Shown here piece by piece: positions 20,008-28,736 of a stretch of 64,000 nucleotides of DNA. The notes below the pieces were generated by a model that worked only from the letters and a program-made list of their open reading frames with translations, had not been told where the DNA came from and ran no database searches. Each line of letters opens with the position of its first letter. The first letter of the stretch is position 1. This DNA is from Alteromonas macleodii (GTDB lineage: Bacteria; Pseudomonadota; Gammaproteobacteria; Enterobacterales; Alteromonadaceae). The translations under genes were made by a program, and so were the position numbers. The DNA lies in contig NZ_LR812090.1 of the NCBI RefSeq assembly GCF_903772925.1, positions 3,494,599 through 3,558,598 of the forward strand, read 5' to 3'.

Positions 20008-20184
20008 GTGGATAAATCAGATCTATTTGCCATGTTAGACATCGAAGCAAGCCCAGCAAAAACCAAAAGTAAAAAACGTAAGTGGAGAGAAATCGAAGCG
20101 CTACGCGATAGGTACGCTTTAGAAAAAGAACTGGCCGAACTCGACTGTGGTTTCGAGTACGAGCTAGAAACACTGGAAAGATAA
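20008..20184 (+). CDS. DUF3545 family small protein
   Basis: A 58-codon gene, too short for most ORF cut-offs. It starts with GTG at 20008, preceded by AAGGAG with a 6-nt gap, and ends TAA at 20182-20184. The product begins MDKSDLFAMLDIEASPAK and continues with the basic KSKKRKWREIEALRDRYALE core and an acidic helical end (ELAELDCGFEYELETLER), which fits the DUF3545 family of ~60-residue gammaproteobacterial proteins. The Lys/Arg-rich helix could bind nucleic acid; function is unknown. A strong terminator follows 7 nt after the stop. Confidence 0.8.
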   Translation: MDKSDLFAMLDIEASPAKTKSKKRKWREIEALRDRYALEKELAELDCGFEYELETLER

Positions 20185-20190
20185 ATTAAA

Positions 20191-20218
20191 GGCCGCCTGT
20201 GACACAGGCGGCCTTTTT
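20191..20218. terminator. bidirectional terminator between DUF3545 gene and ung
   Basis: Ten-bp GC-rich stem GGCCGCCTGT (20191-20200) / ACAGGCGGCC (20204-20213) with a 3-nt loop, TTTTT on the plus side and TTTAATTT on the minus side. Ends DUF3545 and the thr-ung transcript. Confidence 0.9.
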
Positions 20219-20259
20219 ACTTTCTAGCATGGTGTAAATGCTTAGCGTAAAAGCTAACG

Positions 20260-20931
20260 CTATACCTGCCAAATGATCGGCGTTTTACCTTTGTCGACTA
20301 GATATTGGTTGGTTTGGCTGAAGTGTTTACAACCTAAAAAGCCTCTGTGCGCTGAAAGCGGAGATGGATGAGGTGCATGTAAGACGTGGTGTTTTTCACG
20401 GTCTATGTGCTTACCTTTCTTTTGCGCGTGACTTCCCCACAAAAGAAATACAACGTTGTGGCAGTGCGTATTGACCACATCGATAACCTTATCGGTGAAG
20501 GTTTCCCATCCCCATTTAGCATGACTATGCGCTTTCCCTTGCTCCACCGTTAACACGGTGTTAAGTAAGAGTACGCCTTGTTCTGCCCAAGACGTAAGCG
20601 TACCGTGATTAGGCTCGCTAAAACCGTCTATATCGGCTGACAATTCTTTGTACATGTTTTTCAGAGATGGAGGTGTCTTAACGCCCGCTTTTACTGAAAA
20701 ACATAGCCCGTGTGCCTGATTAGGTCCGTGATAGGGATCTTGCCCTAAGATCACGACTTTAACCTTATCAAGCGGGGTGTATTTAAGTGCATTAAATACG
20801 TCAGACTGAGGCGGGTAAATAACACTACCCGCTCCACGAGCGTTTTTCACCCGCTCAATCAATTCAACAAAATAGTCTTTTTGCTTTTCATCACCTAGCG
20901 TGCTTTGCCAAGTCAACTCCGATGATGACAT
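20260..20931 (-). CDS. ung: uracil-DNA glycosylase
   Basis: Removes uracil from DNA and starts base-excision repair. 223 aa, normal length. Catalytic motifs: [18 protein letters not shown] with the general-base D65, and [11 protein letters not shown] with the DNA-binding histidine near the C-terminus; [11 protein letters not shown] is the second conserved block. Its ATG overlaps the thrC stop as TAATG, so it is translated from the thr operon message. This places a DNA-repair gene under threonine control; see findings. Confidence 0.96.
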   Translation of the reverse strand: MSSSELTWQSTLGDEKQKDYFVELIERVKNARGAGSVIYPPQSDVFNALKYTPLDKVKVVILGQDPYHGPNQAHGLCFSVKAGVKTPPSLKNMYKELSADIDGFSEPNHGTLTSWAEQGVLLLNTVLTVEQGKAHSHAKWGWETFTDKVIDVVNTHCHNVVFLLWGSHAQKKGKHIDREKHHVLHAPHPSPLSAHRGFLGCKHFSQTNQYLVDKGKTPIIWQV

Positions 20932-22214
20932 TACTTAAGTAAGTCCATCATGTGCTGTTTAAGTGCATCGTAGGACGCTGGTAAGTCAACCGCTAAGCTG
21001 TCTTCTCCCGCTACGTCGGCCAACGCTTTAGGTAAACTAATAGGATTACCTAATACGTTTTCTACTGTCTCTCTGAACTTAGCTGGGTGTGCCGTTCCTA
21101 AAAACAAACCTATTTCACCGTCTTCTAAGTCATGGCTTACCGCGCGATAGGCAATAGCGGCATGAGGCTCGCTGGTATAGCCTTGTTGGGCTAATTGACG
21201 CATTGCAAGCTGGGTATACTCTTCGTCTACCATCTCACCTTTAAGACACGACTTGTCGATGTAACCACGCTCTATAAGCGCCTCAATACGAGGCCAGTTA
21301 TTTGGCTGACTAACATCCATCGCGTTAGACATGGTTGCAACGGTCGCTTTAGGGTCCCACTCGCCTGTTTTAAGGTAGCGAGGCACAGTGTCGTTTAGGT
21401 TAGTTGCCGCGATAAAACGCTTGATAGGAAGACCTAAGGATTTAGCAATCATGCCAGCCGTCAGGTTACCAAAGTTACCGCTAGGTACTGAAATAACAAG
21501 CTGATCGCGCTTCTCTTTAGGCAGCTGACTTACCGCTTCAAAGTAGTAACACACTTGCGCCAACAAACGGCTGATATTAATGGAGTTTGCTGAGTTTAAG
21601 TGAAGACCCTCGCGTACATCAGGATCGTCAAATGCAGTTTTAACCAATGATTGGCATGCATCAAAGTCAGACTCTACTGCAACAGTGTGAATATTGCCGC
21701 CTAGCGTGGTGAATAACTTTTCTTGCAGCGCGCTAATCTTTCCTTTCGGGAACAAGATAACCACGTTGATGTTATCGATACCATGAAACGCGTGAGCAAC
21801 CGCGGCACCTGTATCACCTGATGTTGCGGTTAAAATAGTTACTGGCTTGCCTTCGCTGATGCGTGAAAGGGTTTGCGCCATGAAACGGCCGCCGAAATCT
21901 TTAAATGCCAGCGTTGGACCGTGGAACAGCTCTAGGCTGTAGACATTATCATTAACCTGCTCAACCGGCGCACCAAACGCAAACGCGGTTTGAACAATCT
22001 CTTCTAGCTCGCCGTTATTCAGCTCATCGCCAATAAGCGCGCGAAGTACTTCAATGCTACGCTCAACGAATGGTTTTTCTAGCAGTTCGTCAATATTATC
22101 TAGAGTGGGAATATGCTCTGGAAAATAAAGCCCTTGGTTTTTACCTAAGCCCCGCTTAACGGCTTCGGCAAAATTTGCTGTGTCCGATGAATCTTTTAAA
22201 TTTACCAATTCCAC
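20931..22214 (-). CDS. thrC: threonine synthase
   Basis: PLP enzyme that converts O-phosphohomoserine to threonine. 427 aa, matching E. coli ThrC (428). The PLP lysine is in [15 protein letters not shown]; the phosphate-binding loop is [19 protein letters not shown] ([15 protein letters not shown]). It starts with GTG at 22214, with AAAGGT eight nt upstream. Third structural gene of the thr operon, but separated from thrB by 155 nt with tandem repeats and a hairpin, whereas these genes nearly touch in E. coli. Confidence 0.97.
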   Translation of the reverse strand: MELVNLKDSSDTANFAEAVKRGLGKNQGLYFPEHIPTLDNIDELLEKPFVERSIEVLRALIGDELNNGELEEIVQTAFAFGAPVEQVNDNVYSLELFHGPTLAFKDFGGRFMAQTLSRISEGKPVTILTATSGDTGAAVAHAFHGIDNINVVILFPKGKISALQEKLFTTLGGNIHTVAVESDFDACQSLVKTAFDDPDVREGLHLNSANSINISRLLAQVCYYFEAVSQLPKEKRDQLVISVPSGNFGNLTAGMIAKSLGLPIKRFIAATNLNDTVPRYLKTGEWDPKATVATMSNAMDVSQPNNWPRIEALIERGYIDKSCLKGEMVDEEYTQLAMRQLAQQGYTSEPHAAIAYRAVSHDLEDGEIGLFLGTAHPAKFRETVENVLGNPISLPKALADVAGEDSLAVDLPASYDALKQHMMDLLK

Positions 22215-22234
22215 TTGCTGTTACCTTTATAGTT

Positions 22235-22251
22235 GGGCAGATAGGCTGCCC
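22235..22251. other. hairpin in thrB-thrC intergenic region
   Basis: GGGCAG (22235-22240) / CTGCCC (22246-22251), 5-nt loop, about 20 nt upstream of the thrC start in the thr message. There is a T-run only on the plus strand, so it is not an obvious terminator for the operon; it might be a processing or stability element. Confidence 0.45.
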
Positions 22252-22292
22252 TTTTAATCTTTTGAAAAATCACAGTACTTTTATAAATTACT

Positions 22293-22380
22293 ATGACTTT
22301 AAGAAATCATGTGCTTTTGAGAAGTCATGTATCTTTGCGAAATCATATGCCTTTAAGAAATCATGACTTTTAAGAAATAA
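22293..22380. repeat. 18-bp tandem repeat at the thrB-thrC junction
   Basis: Nearly five units: ATGACTTTAAGAAATC (16 nt, 22293-22308), ATGTGCTTTTGAGAAGTC (22309-22326), ATGTATCTTTGCGAAATC (22327-22344), ATATGCCTTTAAGAAATC (22345-22362) and ATGACTTTTAAGAAATAA (22363-22380). The last unit covers the thrB stop (22370-22372) and its final sense codons. The minus-strand +1 frame of thrB reads the repeats as hexapeptides (SHDFLK-AYDFAK-IHDFSK-AHDFLK) and the plus strand reads YDFKKS-CAFEKS-CIFAKS-YAFKKS; neither is thought to be a gene. Confidence 0.85.
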
Positions 22381-23314
22381 TAGTACCTTGGCTTGGTATT
22401 TGGCACACATGGCTAAAGCCATCTTCGTTTTGAATGTAGTTCGCGGTTAAATATGCTGCGACTTCTTCCGCTTGCGCCTTGCTTGGACATACAGCAAACA
22501 CCGTAGGCCCCGAGCCCGAAATACCAAAAGCTAGAGCTCCGGCTTGCTCGCTAAACGCGCGAGCTTCATCAAAACCTGGCAATAGCGATTTTCTGTAAGG
22601 CTCGGCAATAACATCTTTCATTACCGACGCCGCCAAGTCAAAGTTACCCGCGTGTAAGGCATGAACAAATACACCAAGTTGTCGGCCAAAGGTAAGCGCC
22701 GTCGCCATATCCACCTGCTTAGGCAAGATGTCACGCGCTGCCGCCGTCGATACGCTAATGCCCGAATAGCACACTGCATAGTACCAGTCATCGTTAAGAG
22801 GTAAAGACAGTGTGACCGGCGCGTCGCTACCTGTCATCAAAGTCATGCCACCTAAGTAACATGGCGCAACGTTATCGTAGTGAATACTACCGCTTATTTG
22901 ACCTTCTAGCTCACCCATCATAATAAGTAGCGTATCTTCATCAAATGGCGTATCGAAGTAAGCATTGAGTGCCGCAAACGCTGCCACAATAGAACTTGCG
23001 CTTGAACCTAGACCACTACCAATAGGTAGGTTTTTATGTAGCGTTAGTGCAACAGGAGACGTTAGCTTTCCCGCTTTTTCCATCTGCTCACAAAAATAGT
23101 GATAGCACTTAGTGACAATATTGCTATCTGCATCACCCGGAAGTTTGTGGGCAAAGCGGCCCACTGTTTCCAATGAAAATGATTCAGCCGCTTTTATTTC
23201 TACCTCGTCACCTAGCTTGGTGCCGTCAACCGGCGCAAGCGCCGCGCCAAGTACGTCGAAGCCTAAGCTTACATTTCCAATTGATGCCGGCGCAAAGGCC
23301 TTGAATGCTTTCAT
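22370..23314 (-). CDS. thrB: homoserine kinase
   Basis: GHMP-family kinase that phosphorylates homoserine with ATP. 314 aa (E. coli 310). The ATP-binding loop is LPIGSGLGSSASSIVAA; the N-terminal motif KAFAPASIGNVSLGFDVLG and the C-terminal GISGSGPTVFAV are both typical. Starts with an ATG 46 nt after the thrA stop. Its stop codon falls within the last unit of the 18-bp repeat array, so the array appears to have grown at the 3' end of this gene. Confidence 0.97.
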   Translation of the reverse strand: MKAFKAFAPASIGNVSLGFDVLGAALAPVDGTKLGDEVEIKAAESFSLETVGRFAHKLPGDADSNIVTKCYHYFCEQMEKAGKLTSPVALTLHKNLPIGSGLGSSASSIVAAFAALNAYFDTPFDEDTLLIMMGELEGQISGSIHYDNVAPCYLGGMTLMTGSDAPVTLSLPLNDDWYYAVCYSGISVSTAAARDILPKQVDMATALTFGRQLGVFVHALHAGNFDLAASVMKDVIAEPYRKSLLPGFDEARAFSEQAGALAFGISGSGPTVFAVCPSKAQAEEVAAYLTANYIQNEDGFSHVCQIPSQGTIIS

Positions 23315-23360
23315 ATAATTTCTCTTACTTCGCTTGCGACATAGCTAATTAAATTAGCCA

Positions 23361-25826
23361 TTAATGAGCCATCTGTTTCCAAGGCATAGTACGTAAAATG
23401 TCAGCAAATACCCCTGCCGCGGTAACCGTACCACCTGCACCGTATCCTCTGATTACGTAAGGAATTGGGCTGTAGTAGTCACTATTAATCGCCAGCGCAT
23501 TCTCGCCGTCTTTAACCTGAGAAAGCGGATTGCTAGCAGGTACGGCCTGTACACTAACTTTGCACTTTCCATCTTCAATGCTGCCAATATAGCGAAGCAC
23601 TTTCCCTTCCGCTTTAGCCGCCTCAACTTTTTCATTCATTGCAGCATCTAACTCAGGTAGCTGCTGCATAAATTCGTCGATAGAACAGTCTTCTGCAAAT
23701 CCCGCAGGCAGTACCGACTCAATTTCTATATCAGAAAGCTCAAGCTCTAAATCGGCTTCACGGGCCATAATAAGTAACTTACGCGCTACGTCCATACCGC
23801 TTAAATCGTCGCGAGGATCTGGCTCGGTAAAACCGTTATCTTTGGCAGTTTGTGTAGCTTGAGACAAACTCATGCCTTCTTCAAGCTTACCGAATACGTA
23901 AGATAGACTGCCTGAAAGAATACCTTCAAAACGATGCAGCACATCACCTGCGCTGAACAGTTTTTGTAGGTTGTCGATAACAGGAAGACCCGCGCCCACT
24001 GTCGTCTCATAAAGGTACTGACGATTTGTAGTAAGTGCCGTTTTACGCAGCTTACGGTAATAAGCCATAGCGGAAGTGTTCGCCTTTTTGTTAGGCGTTA
24101 CTACGTGAAAGCCGTTTTCCATCATATCGACGTACTGATTAGCGATGGCTTCATGGCTAGTACAGTCAACAATGACTGGGTTGACCAAACTGTTATCGTT
24201 CGCAAACTGATGCAGGCGCTCTACACTCAAGCCTTCACTTGCAGAGTCAAGTGCCGCATTCCAATCGCTGCTTAAATCAATACCTTGGCTGTTCAACAGC
24301 AATTTACGGCTATTGGCTATACCATAAACGCGCAGCTGAATATTGCGTTTTAAAAGTGCCGGCTGCTGCTTTTGAATTTGTCCAAGCAGTTCGGTTCCTA
24401 CATTGCCACACCCTACTAGAAATACGTCTATGGTATGGCGATCAGAGAAAAAATTCTGGTGAATAACCTTTACTGCTTTCTTAGCACGCTTGCTTTCGAT
24501 TACTGTGGAAATAGAACGCTCTGAAGAGCCCTGTGCAATAGCAACATTGTTTACTCGCGCTTGAGCAAGCGAGTTAAAGAAGCGCGCTGCCAAGCCTTTA
24601 GTTTGACGCATACCGTCACCAACCAAAGTAACAATGGCCAAGTCGTGACGCACTTCAATAGGGTCCAGCAGCTGGTTTTGTAGTTCTAGCGCAAAAGCAT
24701 CTTCAAGTAACGTTAATGCACGGCTGGCATCTTTGCTTTGAATGCAGAAACTAATTGAATATTCCGAAGATGACTGAGTAATAAGGCTAATTGAAATATT
24801 AGCGTTAGACATCACCTCAAACACACGACTCGCCATACCCACCATGCCTTTAAGGCCTGGGCCGGCCACGTTGAACATAGTGACATTATCAAGCTGTGAA
24901 ATACCTTTGACCGACGTCCACACTTCGCTTTTTTCATTACTGATTAGCGTACCAGGCGCTGCCGGGTTTAACGTATTTCTGATTAAGCAAGGAATGTGGT
25001 GCTGAGCAATAGGACCGATAGTTTTGGGGTGAAGCACTTTTGCGCCGAAGTAAGACAACTCCATCGCTTCTTGATAAGTAAGCTTATCAAGCAGTACCGC
25101 GCCTTCAACTTGATTTGGATCAGCGTTGTAGACACCGTCTACGTCAGTCCAAATTTCACAGCAGCTTGCGTCGATACAGGCCGCCAAGATAGCTGCTGAA
25201 TAGTCAGAGCCGTTACGTCCTAGGGTTACTTTTTCGCCTGCTTCGTTAACGGCAACGAAACCTGGCATAATCAAAAACTCGCTACCATCGGTAGGTACAT
25301 CTGTAAAACGTGCTTTACTTAGCGATACGTCGGCAATACTGTCTAGGTAATCGCCCTCGGCAAGTACATATTTAACTGGGTCGATAACGCGATTTGCGAT
25401 GCCTTTAGCCGATAGCATAGCGCTAAAAAGCGTCACCGAGATGTATTCGCCAATGCTAAGAATACCAGCAGCAACATTATCTGGCGCGACGCCGAGCAGC
25501 TTGATGCCTTCAAGATGCTGTTTTAATACTGATAAGTGACTATTGATAAATTCCACCACGCTTGCGTGCTCAAACCCGTCGAACTCATCGTTTAGGTCAT
25601 TGGCAATGCCTGTAACCGTGTCGTTCAACTTATCGAATAATGGCTGGAAATCTTCACCCGCGGCTGCTTGTTCACAAAGTAGTGAAAGCGCGTTCGTTAC
25701 CCCTTTGGGGGCAGAAAGTACAACCGCAGCACCGTCGGTTTGGTGGGTTGCCGTGCTAATTTCCATAACGCGCATGTATCGCGGTGCATCGGCTAGAGAA
25801 GAACCCCCAAACTTTAAGACTTTCAT
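23361..25826 (-). CDS. thrA: bifunctional aspartokinase / homoserine dehydrogenase I
   Basis: First and third steps from aspartate to homoserine in one protein. The ATG at 25826 has AAGGAG upstream and gives MKVLKFGGSSLADAPRYM, 821 aa, matching E. coli ThrA (820); the frame is open to 25850 but those residues are not needed. Domains: aspartokinase (1-~290), two ACT-like regulatory regions (~310-460, with SSSEYSISFCIQSKD and GSSERSISTVIES), then homoserine dehydrogenase with the Rossmann motif VFLVGCGNVGTELLGQ (~470 on) and GILSGSLSYVFGKLEEG. Threonine feedback is expected through the ACT region. Preceded by a leader peptide and attenuator. Confidence 0.96.
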   Translation of the reverse strand: MKVLKFGGSSLADAPRYMRVMEISTATHQTDGAAVVLSAPKGVTNALSLLCEQAAAGEDFQPLFDKLNDTVTGIANDLNDEFDGFEHASVVEFINSHLSVLKQHLEGIKLLGVAPDNVAAGILSIGEYISVTLFSAMLSAKGIANRVIDPVKYVLAEGDYLDSIADVSLSKARFTDVPTDGSEFLIMPGFVAVNEAGEKVTLGRNGSDYSAAILAACIDASCCEIWTDVDGVYNADPNQVEGAVLLDKLTYQEAMELSYFGAKVLHPKTIGPIAQHHIPCLIRNTLNPAAPGTLISNEKSEVWTSVKGISQLDNVTMFNVAGPGLKGMVGMASRVFEVMSNANISISLITQSSSEYSISFCIQSKDASRALTLLEDAFALELQNQLLDPIEVRHDLAIVTLVGDGMRQTKGLAARFFNSLAQARVNNVAIAQGSSERSISTVIESKRAKKAVKVIHQNFFSDRHTIDVFLVGCGNVGTELLGQIQKQQPALLKRNIQLRVYGIANSRKLLLNSQGIDLSSDWNAALDSASEGLSVERLHQFANDNSLVNPVIVDCTSHEAIANQYVDMMENGFHVVTPNKKANTSAMAYYRKLRKTALTTNRQYLYETTVGAGLPVIDNLQKLFSAGDVLHRFEGILSGSLSYVFGKLEEGMSLSQATQTAKDNGFTEPDPRDDLSGMDVARKLLIMAREADLELELSDIEIESVLPAGFAEDCSIDEFMQQLPELDAAMNEKVEAAKAEGKVLRYIGSIEDGKCKVSVQAVPASNPLSQVKDGENALAINSDYYSPIPYVIRGYGAGGTVTAAGVFADILRTMPWKQMAH

Positions 25827-25864
25827 ATGCTGCTCCTTAAGGTTACGCATGCTAAAACGTGTGT

Positions 25865-25896
25865 AAAAAAAAGCCCGCTCTGTGTTAGGCGGGCTT
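25865..25896 (-). terminator. thr operon attenuator
   Basis: On the minus strand, stem AAGCCCGC (25896-25889) / GCGGGCTT (25878-25871), 10-nt loop, then TTTTTT (25870-25865). It lies 23 nt after the stop of the Thr/Ile-rich leader ORF and about 40 nt before thrA. GGCGG at 25935-25931, inside the end of the leader ORF, can pair with CCGCC at 25892-25888 in the 5' arm, giving a candidate antiterminator. Confidence 0.85.
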
Positions 25897-25919
25897 TCGT
25901 TGTCTTTTGCTTACTTGCA

Positions 25920-25991
25920 CTAGTCAGCGACCGCCCTTTTTAAGGTGGTAATTAACATAATGGTGCTGCGAGTAAGTAGAATCTTTTTCAT
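25920..25991 (-). CDS. thrL: thr operon leader peptide
   Basis: A 23-codon ORF (ATG at 25991-25989, TAG at 25922-25920) located between the thr promoter region and the attenuator. It reads MKKILLTRSTIMLITT followed by LKRAVAD, with four Thr and three Ile codons (ACT, ACC; ATT) clustered in 13 codons, as in the ThrL peptide of enteric bacteria, where ribosome stalling at Thr/Ile codons prevents termination. No strong Shine-Dalgarno is seen. The assignment rests on position, codon content and the terminator that follows, not on sequence identity to E. coli ThrL. Confidence 0.82.
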   Translation of the reverse strand: MKKILLTRSTIMLITTLKRAVAD

Positions 25992-26204
25992 ACAAGCAAT
26001 TTGCCGTATAGACGTCTATAAGTCAACCGCAGTTTTCACTACACTGTATTGCAAAATATGAAACACTCTTCAATTAATATTTCTTTTTAAGGTACAAATA
26101 CGAGTTCAAGCTGTTATTAGTCGTCTTACTAGTACTCTGATAGCTTTAAAACCTGCTTATTTCTAAGATCATTCAAACAAAACTCATCCAGTGAAAACCT
26201 TTCT
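25992..26204. other. upstream region of thr operon
   Basis: The whole gap 25827-26204 is 378 bp and holds the leader ORF, attenuator and met-box-like site. Beyond these, a minus-strand TTGACT (about 26026-26021) is the best -35, but no good -10 follows at 16-18 nt. Nothing was recognised between 26050 and 26204, which also forms the 3' side of the UvrA-like gene; no terminator for that gene is evident. Confidence 0.45.
26007..26020. promoter_or_regulatory. met-box-like palindrome upstream of thrL
   Basis: TATAGACGTCTATA is a perfect 14-bp palindrome whose centre AGACGTCT (26010-26017) equals the MetJ met-box consensus. The adjoining 8-mers (26002-26009 and 26018-26025) each match the consensus at 5 of 8 positions, giving three tandem boxes in phase. 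It lies 15 nt upstream of the leader ATG; a TTGACT just beyond it could be a -35. MetJ binding is inferred. Confidence 0.5.
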
Positions 26205-28736
26205 TTAGGACAAACTCGCCTTCAAAAATGGGGCTGTTGCACTTTGTTGGACCTCAGCAACCTCCTCTGGGCTACCTTCTGCAACGATTTCTCCTCCCTC
26301 ATCACCTGCGCCTGGCCCCATATCTATAATGTGATCGCAAGCCCCAGCTACCTGCATATTGTGCTCAATCATCACCACCGTATTCCCCGCTTCAACTAGT
26401 GTGGTTAAATGCTGCATAAGTAGCGAGGTGTCTGAAAGGTGTAAACCTGTTGTAGGTTCATCGAGCACATAAAGGGTATTAGCATTTTGAGCACGTTTAA
26501 GTTCTGACGCTAATTTAATGCGCTGCGCCTCGCCGCCTGATAATTCAGTAGCGCTTTGCCCCAGGGTTAAATAGCCAAGCCCTACATTCATTAGTGTTTG
26601 GAGCCCCCGCGTAATGACTTGATTACTATTAAATACAGATAGCGCTTCTTCAACCGTAAGCGATAGTACATCAGCAATAGAGTGTTCGTTGTAACCGACT
26701 TCCAGTACGTTTTCGTTAAAACGCTTACCGTTACAAACGGTACAGGGGGAATAAACACTCGGCATAAACAGTAGTTCTACCGATACCACACCCAAACCTT
26801 CACAATGTGGGCATCGCCCTTTTGCGACGTTAAACGAAAAATGACCCGCATCGTACCCACGGGATTTTGCTGCTTCGGTTGAAGCAAATAAACTTCTGAT
26901 TTGATCAAATATACCGGTATAGGTTGCCAATGTTGAACGAGGTGTCCTGCCTATGGGAGACTGATCTACCACAACTATACGGCTTAACTCTTCAAGCCCG
27001 CTTTCAATTCGCCCTTGCTGCAGCTCACTTTCATGCGAAAAAGCGTCTTGAGCAAGAAGCGAATTAGCGTCAGTAAGCAGTTCTCTCGTTTCTTTCGCTC
27101 GCTTCCCTTCTTTCTCGGCTGTACTTAAACCATCTTTGACCAACTCAACCAATGCTTGGCTAATCAAACTCGACTTTCCAGAGCCCGAAACGCCTGTGAC
27201 GCAGGTCATCACACCAAGAGGAATATCAATATCAACATGGCTGACATTATTTCTAGACACGTCTTTTAACCGTAATACCCCTGACGAATTACGTTTGATA
27301 CGCTGGCTTAGGGCTTTGTTGTTAAAAACATAGTCTGCCGTTGGGGAGTTTTTTATGCTTGCCAGCTTCTTAACCGGCCCACTGTAAACAAGCTCACCGC
27401 CGTTCACTCCAGCTCTCGGCCCTACGTCTACAAGCCAGTTAGCACCTTTGATAACGTAAGGATTGTGCTCAACAACAAGCAGTGAATTTCCCGTTTCGGT
27501 AATAGTGTGAAGCGCACGAATAAGCCCTTCTACGTCGCGAGGGTGAAGACCTGATGAAGGTTCATCCATCACAAAAACAACGCCAAATAAGTTAGACTTA
27601 AGCTGAGTTGCCAAACGTAATCGCTGTAGTTCTCCCACTGAGATACTTGTTGTGCTTCTATCTAATGAAAGGTAATGAAGCCCAAGCGCTATTATGGGTT
27701 TCACCCTTTCAATAATGTCGCCCGTAATATTGCGTATTACCTGACCACGCTCTGACGTATCGCCGTCAACTGAATTTCTTAACGCCTGAAGCTTTTCGTG
27801 AACTTGCTGTAGTGGCAGCCTTGAAAAATCAATAATATCTAAACCGTCAACTTTCACTGCTAGCGCATTTTGCTTGAGCTTTTTTCCACTGCAAACCGGA
27901 CATGCTTCAACAGATATGAAGGGAGTAATTCGCTGCTTCATTTTCTCTTTTTGAGACGTTTTGAAAGTATCGAGCACATGACGCCGCGCGCTGATAAACT
28001 TGCCATTGTAGCTGGCAGGTTCACCTTCTTGTTGTGCTTTTCGGGTTTGCGCTAAATTATAGTTTCGATAGACGGGTAACTGAGGCATTTCATCAGTGAA
28101 TAAAATCCAGTCACGGGTTTTTTGAGGTAGATCACGCCATGGAATATCAACATCAATACCTAACGATAACAGTACCCTTACAAGATTTTTGCCCTGCCAC
28201 GCGCCAGGCCAAGCTGCCACAGCGCCCTCACGTATAGTGAGGCTGTCGTCGGGAACAAGGCGATGCGCTTGTGTGTCAAAAACTTTTCCAATACCGTCAC
28301 AGTGTTCACATGCACCTTCAGGCGTGTTAGGGGAAAAACCGTCTGCATATACAATGCTGTGGCCCTCGGGGTAATCGCCTGCCCGGGAATAAAGCATTCG
28401 CAGACTATTAGAAAGCGTGGTGATACTGCCAACGGAAGAACGTACTGAAGGGGCGCCCCGGCGCTGATGCAGACCCACAGCGGGCGGTAAGCCTTCTATT
28501 GCGTCTACATCAGGTTTTTCCACCTGCTCGATTAACCGTCTGGCATAAGGTGATATTGAATCTAAATAACGGTGCTGAGCTTCTGCGTAAAGCGTACCGA
28601 AAGCCAAAGAAGATTTTCCTGAGCCAGATACACCGGTAAACACTACCACTTCATTTCGAGGTATATCGATACTGATATTTTTTAAGTTGTGTACACGGGC
28701 GCCGCGTACGTGAATTTTCCCCTCATCATTGTGCAC
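26205..28736 (-). CDS. UvrA-like ABC ATPase (short UvrA paralogue)
   Basis: ABC-type ATPase of the UvrA family, 843 aa versus ~940 for canonical UvrA. Two nucleotide-binding halves are visible: Walker A GVSGSGKSSLAFGTLYAE near the start and GVSGSGKSSLISQALV in the second half, with LSGGEAQRIKLASEL and YVLDEPTTGLH as the C-terminal signature and Walker B. Zinc-type cysteine pairs occur at CEHC, CPVC, CPHC and CTVC. The shorter length suggests that the insert between the first Walker A and its signature (UvrB-binding region) is reduced, as in UvrA2 proteins linked to drug tolerance. Role in repair or resistance is inferred. No SOS box was found upstream. Confidence 0.85.
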   Translation of the reverse strand: MHNDEGKIHVRGARVHNLKNISIDIPRNEVVVFTGVSGSGKSSLAFGTLYAEAQHRYLDSISPYARRLIEQVEKPDVDAIEGLPPAVGLHQRRGAPSVRSSVGSITTLSNSLRMLYSRAGDYPEGHSIVYADGFSPNTPEGACEHCDGIGKVFDTQAHRLVPDDSLTIREGAVAAWPGAWQGKNLVRVLLSLGIDVDIPWRDLPQKTRDWILFTDEMPQLPVYRNYNLAQTRKAQQEGEPASYNGKFISARRHVLDTFKTSQKEKMKQRITPFISVEACPVCSGKKLKQNALAVKVDGLDIIDFSRLPLQQVHEKLQALRNSVDGDTSERGQVIRNITGDIIERVKPIIALGLHYLSLDRSTTSISVGELQRLRLATQLKSNLFGVVFVMDEPSSGLHPRDVEGLIRALHTITETGNSLLVVEHNPYVIKGANWLVDVGPRAGVNGGELVYSGPVKKLASIKNSPTADYVFNNKALSQRIKRNSSGVLRLKDVSRNNVSHVDIDIPLGVMTCVTGVSGSGKSSLISQALVELVKDGLSTAEKEGKRAKETRELLTDANSLLAQDAFSHESELQQGRIESGLEELSRIVVVDQSPIGRTPRSTLATYTGIFDQIRSLFASTEAAKSRGYDAGHFSFNVAKGRCPHCEGLGVVSVELLFMPSVYSPCTVCNGKRFNENVLEVGYNEHSIADVLSLTVEEALSVFNSNQVITRGLQTLMNVGLGYLTLGQSATELSGGEAQRIKLASELKRAQNANTLYVLDEPTTGLHLSDTSLLMQHLTTLVEAGNTVVMIEHNMQVAGACDHIIDMGPGAGDEGGEIVAEGSPEEVAEVQQSATAPFLKASLS

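Noticed and set aside
22175..22366. Plus-strand open frame ending in hexapeptide repeats (YDFKKS-CAFEKS-CIFAKS-YAFKKS) antisense to thrC/thrB junction
   Set aside because: Its start lies inside thrC on the opposite strand, no ribosome-binding site is seen, and the repeat protein arises simply because the DNA unit is 18 bp. Kept only as a DNA repeat.
22293..22380. Possible CRISPR array
   Set aside because: The units are contiguous with no spacers, are degenerate, and no cas genes are near.
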